NCBI GenBank assembly: GCA_016867035.1
Contig: VGKO01000006.1
Span: 1-32,729, forward strand
DNA: 32,729 nt
Origin: Candidatus Pacearchaeota archaeon
Lineage (GTDB): Archaea; Nanobdellota; Nanobdellia; Pacearchaeales; GW2011-AR1
Direction: 5' to 3'
Of the stretch, positions 1 through 8,487 are shown piece after piece. A model generated the notes under the pieces. That model searched no databases. It was not told where the DNA came from and worked only from the letters and a program-made list of their open reading frames with translations. Position numbers and translations under genes: made by a program. How positions within the stretch are numbered: the stretch's first letter is position 1; each line of letters opens with the position of its first letter.

Positions 1-1
1 C

Positions 2-136
2 TTTTTTTGGGATTTTTACAAAGATAAAGCTCATCGCGAGCTTTTGCAGAGAATTTATAGAAGTGTTAGGGCGGTAGATGATCATGTTTTCCTTTTATCT
101 CCAGACTTGCGAGTTTTGGAAACTAGCGTTGTTTAG
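2..136 (+). CDS. C-terminal fragment of a CDS entering from outside the window (…FFWDFYKDKAHRELLQRIYRSVRAVDDHVFLLSPDLRVLETSVV*), unknown function
   Basis: Open frame from base 2 to TAG at 134-136; no start in the window. Confidence 0.6.
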   Translation, partial: FFWDFYKDKAHRELLQRIYRSVRAVDDHVFLLSPDLRVLETSVV

Positions 137-204
137 TCTATTTTTTATTCTTTTAAATAGAGCAATCTTTAAATACAACTTTTACTTGTTATTTTTAGAA
201 AAAG

Positions 205-573
205 ATGGTAAACTGGGTATTAATTGGGATAGGGCTTTTAGCAATAATTATAGTTAGCAAACTTATCCATTTTAGACATATTAAGCATAGAATAACTGCA
301 ATCTTGATTATCCTTTTATTACTCTTTACTTATGTTACTTTTACTACTATTGTTAATTCAAATTCTATTGATATTAAAAGTGCATCAGGGATATATCAGG
401 CAGCAAAAGCTTATGGGACTTGGTTTGTACTTGCTTGGGATAATGTTAAAGCTCTTACAGGACAAGTTGTTAATATGGACTGGTTTCCTAAAAACTATAA
501 TTTTAATAGCACCACTAATGATTTTTCTGAATCTAACCCCCGGCAATATCGTTCGGATGTAGAATACGCTTAA
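205..573 (+). CDS. Small membrane protein (two hydrophobic segments at the N-terminus)
   Basis: ORF 122 aa; hydrophobic stretches WVLIGIGLLAIIIV and ITAILIILLLLFTYV; TATA-like ctttaaatac upstream. Confidence 0.7.
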   Translation: MVNWVLIGIGLLAIIIVSKLIHFRHIKHRITAILIILLLLFTYVTFTTIVNSNSIDIKSASGIYQAAKAYGTWFVLAWDNVKALTGQVVNMDWFPKNYNFNSTTNDFSESNPRQYRSDVEYA

Positions 574-592
574 TTTTTCTTCTATTTTAGAT

Positions 593-634
593 TAATGTAT
601 TAAGTATAATTTAACTTATTTGAGTGATACATTA
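593..634. terminator. AT-rich nested inverted repeat (TAATGTAT/ATACATTA and TAAGT/ACTTA), possible 3'-end hairpin
   Basis: Perfect 8-bp arms 593-600/627-634 enclosing 5-bp arms 601-605/614-618, just after the CDS ending at 573. Confidence 0.35.
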
Positions 635-669
635 GTTTTATATATGCTAATTTTCTTTTATTTTTATAA

Positions 670-742
670 GCCTGCGTAGCTCAGTTGGTAGAGTGCGGCC
701 ATGGTAAGGCTGAGGTCGGGAGTTCAAATCTCCCCACAGGCT
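670..742 (+). tRNA. tRNA-Thr (anticodon GGU)
   Basis: Cloverleaf: acceptor GCCTGCG/CACAGGC (one C-A mismatch), anticodon stem CGGCC/GGCTG with loop ATGGTAA, T-arm GGGAG-TTCAAAT-CTCCC. Confidence 0.9.
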
Positions 743-767
743 TTGCTTTAACAAAAAGGGAAATAAA

Positions 768-923
768 ATGACAAAAATGATAGAACTTAGATGTTTAGAA
801 TGTTTGGAAGAACTTGATCATAAGGTGGCTTGTGTTAAACATAATATGGAGACTGGCCATAGTAGATTTAATATAATCGGAAGCGATATTAATATGGATA
901 TTAAACATATTGGCAAGGCTTAA
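768..923 (+). CDS. 51-aa protein with CxxC…CxxH putative zinc-finger spacing
   Basis: ATG at 768, TAA at 921-923; translation MTKMIELRCLECLEELDHKVACVKHNMETGHSRFNIIGSDINMDIKHIGKA; below the ORF-track length cut-off. Confidence 0.5.
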   Translation: MTKMIELRCLECLEELDHKVACVKHNMETGHSRFNIIGSDINMDIKHIGKA

Positions 924-1023
924 TTGTAGTTAATTCTTAGTTAATTTATAGGGGGCTTAAGAAAAAGGCAAGATTATTTTTATAGAAGCAAACCTTTTTA
1001 ATATGTAAAAGAACAATACTAGA

Positions 1024-1518
1024 ATGGAAAAACAAGATAAAGAAGAACAAGAGAAAATATTATTGGAATATGAAAAAATTGCTAAAGAGAATAAACTACC
1101 AGATTTTAATTTCTTAGAAGAAAATTTTGAAGTAGAGCTTAAAGAGATGGAAGAAGATGAATTGATTGTAAGAAGGATAAGAAAGCAGATTGTTGAGAAA
1201 ATTTCTTATCACATAAGAACTCTTGAAGCTTTCTTGAATCCAAGTAATGCTCCTTTATTTGTTATGAATATGCTTAAGGGTTTTGGAAACGAAGAGCAAG
1301 AGATTGTAAAAAATATTTATGATAAACTTGGAGATTTTGAAATTGATTCATTTGGTTTAGAAATTGAGTATAACGAGAAAAAGGAAATAGAGTTTATTAA
1401 AAATGTTTGCGATGATTGGAAAAGTATTGTTTTTGATTTGCATAGAATTCATGCTTCTATGAAGAAGAGTTTTAATAAAGAAGCTCCTAAAAAGGCGCAT
1501 AAGAGCTATTTCGGATAA
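1024..1518 (+). CDS. Hypothetical acidic alpha-helical protein
   Basis: ORF 164 aa with conserved-looking tail KKAHKSYFG. Confidence 0.75.
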   Translation: MEKQDKEEQEKILLEYEKIAKENKLPDFNFLEENFEVELKEMEEDELIVRRIRKQIVEKISYHIRTLEAFLNPSNAPLFVMNMLKGFGNEEQEIVKNIYDKLGDFEIDSFGLEIEYNEKKEIEFIKNVCDDWKSIVFDLHRIHASMKKSFNKEAPKKAHKSYFG

Positions 1519-1529
1519 AAGACACCTAC

Positions 1530-1685
1530 GGTTTCTTTTATGAAACTTCCCTAATAAAAACCTCCAGCTGGTTTTTATGAATCCAGCAACCCAGAAACCT
1601 TGCAGGTTTCTCTTACTTCTGCTAAAACCTCCGGCGGGTTTTTATGAATCCAGCAACCCAAGGTTTTCTTTTATTAAACTTTCCT
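1530..1685. repeat. Cluster of imperfect repeated hairpins between convergent genes
   Basis: 38-bp direct repeat (35/38 identical) at 1556-1593 and 1623-1660; hairpin AGAAACC-TTGCA-GGTTTCT at 1593-1611; related flanking units CGGTTTCTTTTATGAAACTTCCCTA and AGGTTTTCTTTTATTAAACTTTCCTTA. Confidence 0.7.
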
Positions 1686-1691
1686 TAGAAA

Positions 1692-3323
1692 TTACAAAAG
1701 CTGCTCAATATCGAGCTCGAGAATTACAATCGGCATCTTTACCTTGATTTGATTGATTAACTCGGGCTTTAGCTCGCCGAAATAACCCACTTCTTTTCCT
1801 TGGAATACTATTTTGCCTGCCCGGCCTTCAATTAGATACTGATTGGTTGTTGTTTGAATCTCATAGGATTTGTTAAGCATTCGCATCAAGTAATCTAAGG
1901 TTTGTTTGATTTCTGTAAATCCTGCATCTTTATTTGCTATAGCTATTGATAAAAGATGTTTTTCTTTTATTCCTGTTTCTTCGGTATCATTGCGAGTGAA
2001 AGCCTCACCTAATTCAAATGTTCTTTGAGGATATTCTTTATCTACATTATCTCCTAGGGTTTTTAGAGCCATGGTGATTAAATCGCGTCTTAGATATTTA
2101 TATTCGCTTTTACTATCTTCGACTTCTATTTCGGGTTTTTGTCCTAATTTTTTTAAATCGTCTTGGGTTAGAAGATGATAACTTGAGACTTCGGTTATAT
2201 TTAATCCAGCAAGTACTTCTGCTATTTTGGATTTTAAAATATTTATTGGGCTTATTTCGCCTATTGTTGAGATTTGTGGTATCTCTGGAATAAAATTATT
2301 GTAACCATAGGCAATTGCTATATCCTCAATTATATCTACTTCATGCATTATATCGGTGCGCCAAGCAGGAACTTCGACTATTTTTGTTTTTGGATTATAG
2401 TTATAGCCTGCTTTTTCTAGAAGTTTTTTTTTTTCCTGTTCCTTTAGCTCTAATCCTAAAAGTTTGTTTACACTTTCTGTAGTTAATTTTATTTTCTCTG
2501 GCTCAAGATTGGGGGTTACCTGTTTACTCTTATCATATAATAAATTCATTTGATAAATTTCTCCGCCTAAGTCTGCGAACATTGTAACCAGGATATTTAG
2601 TGTTTTATTTAATATAGAAAAATCAAAACCAGAGCATTCAATAAAAATATCTTTAGTTGTCTCAGAAACCTTGCCTGTTTTATGGCTATTAATTATTGGG
2701 GGCATGCTTAAAACATTGTCTTTAGCGTCGATAAAAATGGGGAATTTATCTTTTCCTTCTAATAGGTGTGCGAATTCTCTACCTGTGGGATGTTGTTGAA
2801 GTATTTGTAAACCATTTACTTCTCTATCGAATTCTAGGGGCTGGAATTTTATTTCTTGTGGCTTTAGGGCTTTGAAAGTTATTGGAAGGGTTATTTTTTC
2901 CAAAGGATAGATTCCAATTGCTATCTTTTTTCTGTTTCTTCCAAGAGTGTTATGTATCTTTTCCTGAATATCTATCATTTCCTTTATACTAGAATCATTG
3001 AACTTGAGATTTTTTATGATTGCACAGGCAGTATAGGGTCTAATTGTTTTTACACTTGAGTCTATTTTTACTTGAAAATCTTTCTGCGGTTTATTTATTT
3101 TATATTGTCTTAAGCCTGTTTCCTTGCCTAGGAAAGCTAGGAAATTACGCATAAAACCATGTAAAGAGTATAAATCTGGGCGATTGGCTGTTACCTCTAG
3201 CTCTATTTCATTTTCATTTAAGGACTCGAGATGAGTTCCAAATAAACTTATTTTTTCTTCTATTTCCGGAGTTATTTTTACATATTTCTCGAAATCTTTT
3301 CTTGAAAATTTTACGCCTGCCAT
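1692..3323 (-). CDS. pheT: Phenylalanine--tRNA ligase beta subunit
   Basis: 543 aa; KFSRKDFEKYVKI start, ELEVTANRPDLYSLHGFMRNFLAFLG, EVPAWRTDIMHEVDIIEDIAIAYGYNNF motifs. Confidence 0.95.
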   Translation of the reverse strand: MAGVKFSRKDFEKYVKITPEIEEKISLFGTHLESLNENEIELEVTANRPDLYSLHGFMRNFLAFLGKETGLRQYKINKPQKDFQVKIDSSVKTIRPYTACAIIKNLKFNDSSIKEMIDIQEKIHNTLGRNRKKIAIGIYPLEKITLPITFKALKPQEIKFQPLEFDREVNGLQILQQHPTGREFAHLLEGKDKFPIFIDAKDNVLSMPPIINSHKTGKVSETTKDIFIECSGFDFSILNKTLNILVTMFADLGGEIYQMNLLYDKSKQVTPNLEPEKIKLTTESVNKLLGLELKEQEKKKLLEKAGYNYNPKTKIVEVPAWRTDIMHEVDIIEDIAIAYGYNNFIPEIPQISTIGEISPINILKSKIAEVLAGLNITEVSSYHLLTQDDLKKLGQKPEIEVEDSKSEYKYLRRDLITMALKTLGDNVDKEYPQRTFELGEAFTRNDTEETGIKEKHLLSIAIANKDAGFTEIKQTLDYLMRMLNKSYEIQTTTNQYLIEGRAGKIVFQGKEVGYFGELKPELINQIKVKMPIVILELDIEQLL

Positions 3324-3326
3324 TTT

Positions 3327-3704
3327 TTATTCAACTAGAGATTTAATTTTATTTATTTTTATTAATATTGCTCCTTTACAAGGTTCGCCTTGATTTATTG
3401 GTAACTTTTTTATAAAATCAACCCATTTTCCTTCTGTAAAGTATTGTGCTTGTCCTTTAAGCTCGTAACCAATACAAGTTTTTTTCCAATTAGTATGCCA
3501 AACTACTAAAGAAACATTTTTATTTTGTTTTATATTTTCAATTGTTTCATTAATGTAGTTGTTGCTTATAATAATTTCATCTTTTGAAACTACTTTTACA
3601 TAACCAACCGCAATATTATGGGGGTTACCTTTTTTATCTGTTGTTGCCAAGCCCATGGCATTTTCTTCTATCATATTTTTTATTCCATCATTTATTTCTA
3701 TCAT
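3327..3704 (-). CDS. Pyridoxamine 5'-phosphate oxidase-like FMN-binding (split-barrel) family protein
   Basis: ORF 125 aa; MGLATTDKKGNPHNIAVGYVKVV…IIISNNYINETIENIKQNKNVSLVVW fold signature. Confidence 0.75.
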   Translation of the reverse strand: MIEINDGIKNMIEENAMGLATTDKKGNPHNIAVGYVKVVSKDEIIISNNYINETIENIKQNKNVSLVVWHTNWKKTCIGYELKGQAQYFTEGKWVDFIKKLPINQGEPCKGAILIKINKIKSLVE

Positions 3705-3705
3705 T

Positions 3706-5229
3706 TTATTTCATCCAGAATTTCATTTTATTTAGTTGCTCGAGATTATTCTGATATAATTCTCGAAGATCTTTTATGTTGTAATATTCCATTAAAGTTC
3801 TATCAAAACCAGGGCCCCAAGCTAAAACAGGAATATACTCCCCTAATAAAGGAACAACTACTTCTGGCCTGAATATTCCTGCACCGCCTACTTCAACCCA
3901 TACTCCCCTAATTTTATTATAAGTATAGATTTCTACACTTGGCTCAGTATAGGGGAAATAAGAAGGTATGAATTTAATATCATCAAAACCCATCTTTTTA
4001 TAGAATTGTTTCAAATATCCTAGCAGATTTCGGAAATTTGCATTTTTATCAACAACTATGCCTTCGGTTTGATTAAATTCAAAACCATGACTCCAATCAA
4101 CTGTTTCGTTTCTAAAACATTTGCCAATCGCAAAGAACTTCTGAGGTAATTCGGATTTTTTTATTTGATTAAGTGTTTTGGCAGATACGCAAGTTGTATG
4201 GGTTCTTAATAAAACTCTTTGAGCATCTTGTTCTTTCCAATTATATCTCCAGCCTTTGCTTCCTGCTACTCCTTTTTCATGGGATTCTTTTATTTTATTT
4301 ACTATTTCTTTTTGAGGTAGTTTGCCTTTTACATCTTTTATATAGAATGTATCTTGAATTTCTCTTACCGGATGGTCTTGAGCAGTGTAGAGCGCATCAA
4401 AATTCCAAAAACCAACCTGAGTATGACTTGAAATCATTTCTTTAAAACCCATTTCTGTCCATATTTTTCTTGCATAGTCTATAGATTGATTAACAAAGTG
4501 TCTTTTTCCTCCCGAAATTTGAGGTACAGGACTCGTGATATCGTAGCGTCGGAATTTTTTGTTTTTCCAAGCATTACTCGAGATTATTTCAGGAGTTATT
4601 GCTTCAATCATTTCTTCTTGCTTAAGGTTTTTTGCTTCTGAAACTATTTCTCTTCCCAGTTCAGTTAATTCAAAATTAACTTGAGTTTCGCTCACTAGTT
4701 CAATTATATTTTTTCTATTCTTTAAACTTTCATAAGCATATTTTTGTTCAGGTTCTAATTCTTCTGGAGCTTTTGGTAAGATTTCTAAGAATTTTTCTTC
4801 TAAAGATTTGTGGGTTATTTCTTCTTTTTTTCCTTCAAAAATGAGATTTCCTTCCCCTAAGGTCAATAGGGCTTTTTTCTTAAGAGCACCAAGTGCTGCT
4901 TGAAATTCATTATCGCTAAGTCCTGATTCTTTTTTGGCATTTTCTAAATTTACTGTCTTTTTTTCTGCTATTAAATTAATAAGCCTTCTTTCAGGTAATC
5001 CTTTTTGTTTATATAAAACTCCATTAACACCTAAGTCTATTATTTTTAGGTTTTTTATCTCTAGTTTTACTATTCCTTTGTTGCTTAAGTACTCTAAAGC
5101 TCTTAAAACAGCAACCTCATCTAGACTTGTTTTTTTAGAAATTGACTTTACGTCATTTTCTTTTAAGTAATTGAGTATTTTTCTTTCATTTGCACTTAAA
5201 GACTCGTGGATTTCCTGGTTTTTGTTCAT
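3706..5229 (-). CDS. pheS: Phenylalanine--tRNA ligase alpha subunit
   Basis: 507 aa; HPVREIQDTFYIK, LLRTHTTCVSAKTL, KCFRNETVDWSHGFEFNQTEG, GAGIFRPEVVVPLL, AWGPGFDRTLM motifs. Confidence 0.95.
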   Translation of the reverse strand: MNKNQEIHESLSANERKILNYLKENDVKSISKKTSLDEVAVLRALEYLSNKGIVKLEIKNLKIIDLGVNGVLYKQKGLPERRLINLIAEKKTVNLENAKKESGLSDNEFQAALGALKKKALLTLGEGNLIFEGKKEEITHKSLEEKFLEILPKAPEELEPEQKYAYESLKNRKNIIELVSETQVNFELTELGREIVSEAKNLKQEEMIEAITPEIISSNAWKNKKFRRYDITSPVPQISGGKRHFVNQSIDYARKIWTEMGFKEMISSHTQVGFWNFDALYTAQDHPVREIQDTFYIKDVKGKLPQKEIVNKIKESHEKGVAGSKGWRYNWKEQDAQRVLLRTHTTCVSAKTLNQIKKSELPQKFFAIGKCFRNETVDWSHGFEFNQTEGIVVDKNANFRNLLGYLKQFYKKMGFDDIKFIPSYFPYTEPSVEIYTYNKIRGVWVEVGGAGIFRPEVVVPLLGEYIPVLAWGPGFDRTLMEYYNIKDLRELYQNNLEQLNKMKFWMK

Positions 5230-5282
5230 GTTTTATTTAAAGGTTTGATGTTTAAAAATGTTGTTTAGTGTAAATTAACTAA

Positions 5283-5762
5283 CTAGTTAAAACTAAAATT
5301 AATTATGTCTTTGGCTTGTTTTGTACTTGCGCCAAGAGCTAAGAGCGCAGAAAGATAGAGGTTATTACTCTTATTATTTTCTTGGTCTTCTCTGGCTAGG
5401 AAAAGTTTTGTTTGAGATTTTCTGGCTAGCATAAGATTTTGTTTTAGTCTTGCTAAAGCTCGGGCTTGCTCTATTTCTGACTTGGATTTTATTTTTTCTA
5501 GTTGAACTCCTATTGCAATGTTATTTTTTGTAGCAATATTACATAAAACTTCATTTAAACCCGAGTTTCTTTGCTTGCTATAATCTTTAATCTGAAGATT
5601 CTCATTTATTATTAGGGCATCTAGCTTTTTTATTTCAAGAGCCTTGCGATTAAATTCATCATCCTGGCTGAGCAAGGCTATTTTTTGCTCTGGATTTTCT
5701 TTTTTAATCTTGAGGATTTGCTTGCGAGCTTCATCAAGGCTTGGGGTTTTTAGAATTTGCAT
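5283..5762 (-). CDS. rnp3: RNase P protein component 3 (Rpp30 family), short form
   Basis: 159 aa; NSGLNEVLCNIATKNNIAIGVQLEKI…ARLKQNLMLARKSQTKL matches the Rpp30 core. Confidence 0.75.
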   Translation of the reverse strand: MQILKTPSLDEARKQILKIKKENPEQKIALLSQDDEFNRKALEIKKLDALIINENLQIKDYSKQRNSGLNEVLCNIATKNNIAIGVQLEKIKSKSEIEQARALARLKQNLMLARKSQTKLFLAREDQENNKSNNLYLSALLALGASTKQAKDIINFSFN

Positions 5763-5786
5763 ATTATTTTATTATTTTTTATTAAA

Positions 5787-6467
5787 TTACTCAATAATCG
5801 TGCCTATAAAATCTTTGTTGTTTAGGAGATTTTGGAATTGCGAGAGGTCTGGGCCGAGAATATAGGTTTTTATTTTATTTGTTTTAATTACTTTCATGGC
5901 AACATGATCTACAGGAGCATGCATGCCTGGTTTGTTTGGGATAGACATAACTATTTTATTGAACTCGGCTATTGTAGCTTTTGGAATAAACTTTGCTCCT
6001 GGCTCTTTTGGATTTTTATCATAAAGTCCTTTTACATTAGTTAAATTAACAAAATCTGAATGAAGATATGCTGCAATTTTGCAGGCTGTTGCATCGCTTG
6101 TTTGATCGGGTGAGTATCTTAAAGCACCGCAAAAAACAATATCATTCCTTTCTAAAAGATTTTTGATGTCCTTCATGCTTTGAGGAATTCCTTTTTCTGG
6201 ATCTTTATTGAAGAAATAAGACATAAATCTAGCATTTAATCTTGTTACAGAAATTCCTATAAGATTTTGAAGATATTCTGATTTGTTATCTTTTGCTAGG
6301 GCTTGGATATATTTTCTGGATACACTTCCGCCACCACAGACAATAACAAATTTATATTTTTTTTTATTTTTGTTGATTAGCTCTCTAAAATTTTTTAAAA
6401 AATCCAGATTTATTTCACTAGGGATAATAAGGCTTCCCCCTAAACTAAGAACTAGAATATTCTTCAT
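5787..6467 (-). CDS. pyrH: UMP kinase, archaeal type
   Basis: 226 aa; LSLGGSLI, VIVCGGGSVSRKYI, IGISVTRLNA, FVNLTNVKGLYDKNPKEPGAKFIP, PGMHAPVDHVAMKVI. Confidence 0.9.
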   Translation of the reverse strand: MKNILVLSLGGSLIIPSEINLDFLKNFRELINKNKKKYKFVIVCGGGSVSRKYIQALAKDNKSEYLQNLIGISVTRLNARFMSYFFNKDPEKGIPQSMKDIKNLLERNDIVFCGALRYSPDQTSDATACKIAAYLHSDFVNLTNVKGLYDKNPKEPGAKFIPKATIAEFNKIVMSIPNKPGMHAPVDHVAMKVIKTNKIKTYILGPDLSQFQNLLNNKDFIGTIIE

Positions 6468-6473
6468 TTTATT

Positions 6474-6758
6474 CTAGATTAACTTATTTTTTCTTTTAAG
6501 AATAAAGAATGCAATTAAAGTAGGTATTAAACTTATAATAACAAAAAAGATTGCAGATAAAAGAGCAGCCTCTAAATAAGAACAGTTTTGACAGCCTATT
6601 TTTGAACTACACTCACAGCGAATACTTGCAAATCCATATATAAAGCCAACAACAAACATAGCAAGAAGAGTATACCAAAAAGGTAAAAACGATTTCTTTT
6701 TTTTATCAGCAAAACTAATAGGCTTTCTGTAGCCCTTCCCCCTCTTTTCCATAAACAT
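6474..6758 (-). CDS. Small two-TM membrane protein with Cys cluster
   Basis: 94 aa; two hydrophobic helices separated by SIRCECSSKIGCQNCSYLEA; start may be the internal Met (MEKRGKGYRK). Confidence 0.65.
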   Translation of the reverse strand: MFMEKRGKGYRKPISFADKKKKSFLPFWYTLLAMFVVGFIYGFASIRCECSSKIGCQNCSYLEAALLSAIFFVIISLIPTLIAFFILKRKNKLI

Positions 6759-6789
6759 AATAGAAATTTTGTATATTTAAAGCCTTCGA

Positions 6790-7077
6790 TTATACTGTGA
6801 AAAGGCTGGTGTCGGTAACCTCAAATACTTTTAGCCTTGCCCCGCAATCCAACCAACCATGGGCGTAATAAATTGCTCCAAAAGCATTTACCAAATCTCC
6901 TTTTTTCTCGAAATGATTACTGTCGCTTAAATAGCATTCTACCATTTCTACAATCTCTCGAGCCCGATTTTCTTTTCCTTTGGATATGCTTTTTTTTGCT
7001 ATTTCCAGGGCTTTTTTAGTAATATTGCGATAATGCTCTATTTCTTTTTTTTATATTTTTACTCTTTCTTCTTTCAT
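6790..7077 (-). pseudogene. DUF357-family gene interrupted by an in-frame TAA at codon 9 (pseudogene, recoded, or non-ATG start)
   Basis: Minus-strand reading MKEERVKI*KKEIEHYRNITKKALEIAKKSISKGKENRAREIVEMVECYLSDSNHFEKKGDLVNAFGAIYYAHGWLDCGARLKVFEVTDTSLFTV*; TATA-like CTTAAATA ~25 nt upstream of the ATG at 7077; both halves in the same frame. Confidence 0.75.
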
Positions 7078-7263
7078 ATTAATATAAAATAGCTAGCGTA
7101 TTTAAGGGTTTTGAATACTCATTTTGCTTTTGTTTCTTTCAAATATAGATTTTATTTAAGTAGGTTTGCAAAATAGGGTTTGCGAAAATTCTTTTCTTGA
7201 TATAATGGTTAGATTACAGAAATGGTTTAAAAACAGAGTATTTTAGTTAAACAAAAGAGGTTG

Positions 7264-7283
7264 GGGGGTTTGGTGATACCCCC
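7264..7283 (-). terminator. GC-rich hairpin GGGGGT-N8-ACCCCC just 3' of the CDS at 7299-8012
   Basis: Perfect 6-bp arms 7264-7269/7278-7283, immediately downstream of the minus-strand stop codon. Confidence 0.5.
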
Positions 7284-7298
7284 TTTCCTTTTTTGCTA

Positions 7299-8012
7299 TT
7301 ATTTAATATTAATTTTCTGAATTTTTGTATTATTGGGTATTTGTGGTCTTGGCATTGGCATTTGATTAAGGGTATTTGGTATTTCCCTATATTTTTTAAG
7401 CACAAAACTTGAGCCGGCTAGAGTAACAACAGCCGCCATCTCTAAATTCATTACTCTTGCCTTTAACATTCCTTCTACTAGAGGAATTCTCGCTCTTTCA
7501 GAAAAAGACTTTATTATTGCTTCGATTTCTTCTTTGCTAAGAGTAATATCTGCTTTGAAAATTCTATTTGTTTTTACTGTTATATCCTTATTTGGTCCAG
7601 CACAATCAATATAAGAGACTTGTGGATTAAGAACAATGCTTGTAAGTCTCCCAAATTCAATTCCATATTGGTTTGGTTTATTTTCTGTAACCACTTGTAC
7701 TTTTATTACCTCGGGGCTCATTATTTTTTTTGGCTGTTCTATATTTTTCTGTATAACTCGAATTTGGGTTTTGGAAGGTTTGCTTAATATTCTTGGAGCC
7801 ATTGGAATGATAATTGGCCTTTCGACTTGTTTTTGTTCGGGTTTTACAAATTTCAATCTTAATTTTTCCGCTTGAATTTCTCTTGCTGCTCTTTCTTGTT
7901 CTTGGATAAATAATTCGCGTTGTTTTTGTCTAGCTTTAATTATAAAAAGAATTTCTTCTGTAAACTTTATAAGAAAATCTCCGTAAATATCGGTTTTATC
8001 TTGATAAGCCAT
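7299..8012 (-). CDS. Hypothetical protein with basic coiled-coil N-terminal half and compact C-terminal domain
   Basis: 237 aa ORF; coupled to the ORF ending at 8014. Confidence 0.75.
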   Translation of the reverse strand: MAYQDKTDIYGDFLIKFTEEILFIIKARQKQRELFIQEQERAAREIQAEKLRLKFVKPEQKQVERPIIIPMAPRILSKPSKTQIRVIQKNIEQPKKIMSPEVIKVQVVTENKPNQYGIEFGRLTSIVLNPQVSYIDCAGPNKDITVKTNRIFKADITLSKEEIEAIIKSFSERARIPLVEGMLKARVMNLEMAAVVTLAGSSFVLKKYREIPNTLNQMPMPRPQIPNNTKIQKINIK

Positions 8013-8013
8013 T

Positions 8014-8436
8014 TTAAATTCTAGGCAATGGTCTTGGTCTTGTTTTTTCTTGGACAGGCATTCTATTAGTCTGTTCTTGTTTTTCCAGATTTAGTCTTGG
8101 TTTTAATAAAGACTCTTCTGGGTATATTTTGTGTCGTATTTTTTCTTCGACTAATGTCAAGCCCTTGGCTATTGTTTTATTTTGGTCAAGTAAAACATCT
8201 AGCTTTTCAACTAGGGCCCTGTCTTCTTTTGAAAAACCATTTTCTTCTTGTTTTTTAACAAAGCTTTTCGCAGCTATTTCGAATAATTGCAACAGTCTTG
8301 AAATGTTGTCAGAAAGAACATCGAATTTTACTGATAGGTTGGTAAGAACCTTTTGCATATTTACAAAATTATCAATTAAAGCTAGTTGAATCTCTCTAGA
8401 AGTCATCTGTTTCTTTTTTCCCTCTTTTTCTACCAT
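8014..8436 (-). CDS. Hypothetical coiled-coil protein
   Basis: 140 aa ORF; heptad-like MQKVLTNLSVKFDVLSDNISRLLQLFEIA; 1-nt spacing to the next gene. Confidence 0.75.
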   Translation of the reverse strand: MVEKEGKKKQMTSREIQLALIDNFVNMQKVLTNLSVKFDVLSDNISRLLQLFEIAAKSFVKKQEENGFSKEDRALVEKLDVLLDQNKTIAKGLTLVEEKIRHKIYPEESLLKPRLNLEKQEQTNRMPVQEKTRPRPLPRI

Positions 8437-8487
8437 GGGTAATTTAGGTTTAGTTAATTTATAAAGTTTGCTTATGCCTCTTTTTAC

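Noticed and set aside
332-562. ORF 76 aa on + overlapping 205-573
   Set aside because: Out-of-frame overlap with a better ORF that has an upstream TATA; Leu/Ile-rich shadow.
1519-1691. CRISPR-like array
   Set aside because: Only two good repeat copies with no regular spacers and no cas genes in the window; fits hairpin repeats better.
6837-7019. ORF 60 aa on +
   Set aside because: Antisense to the DUF357 reading frame, which has clear family-like sequence.
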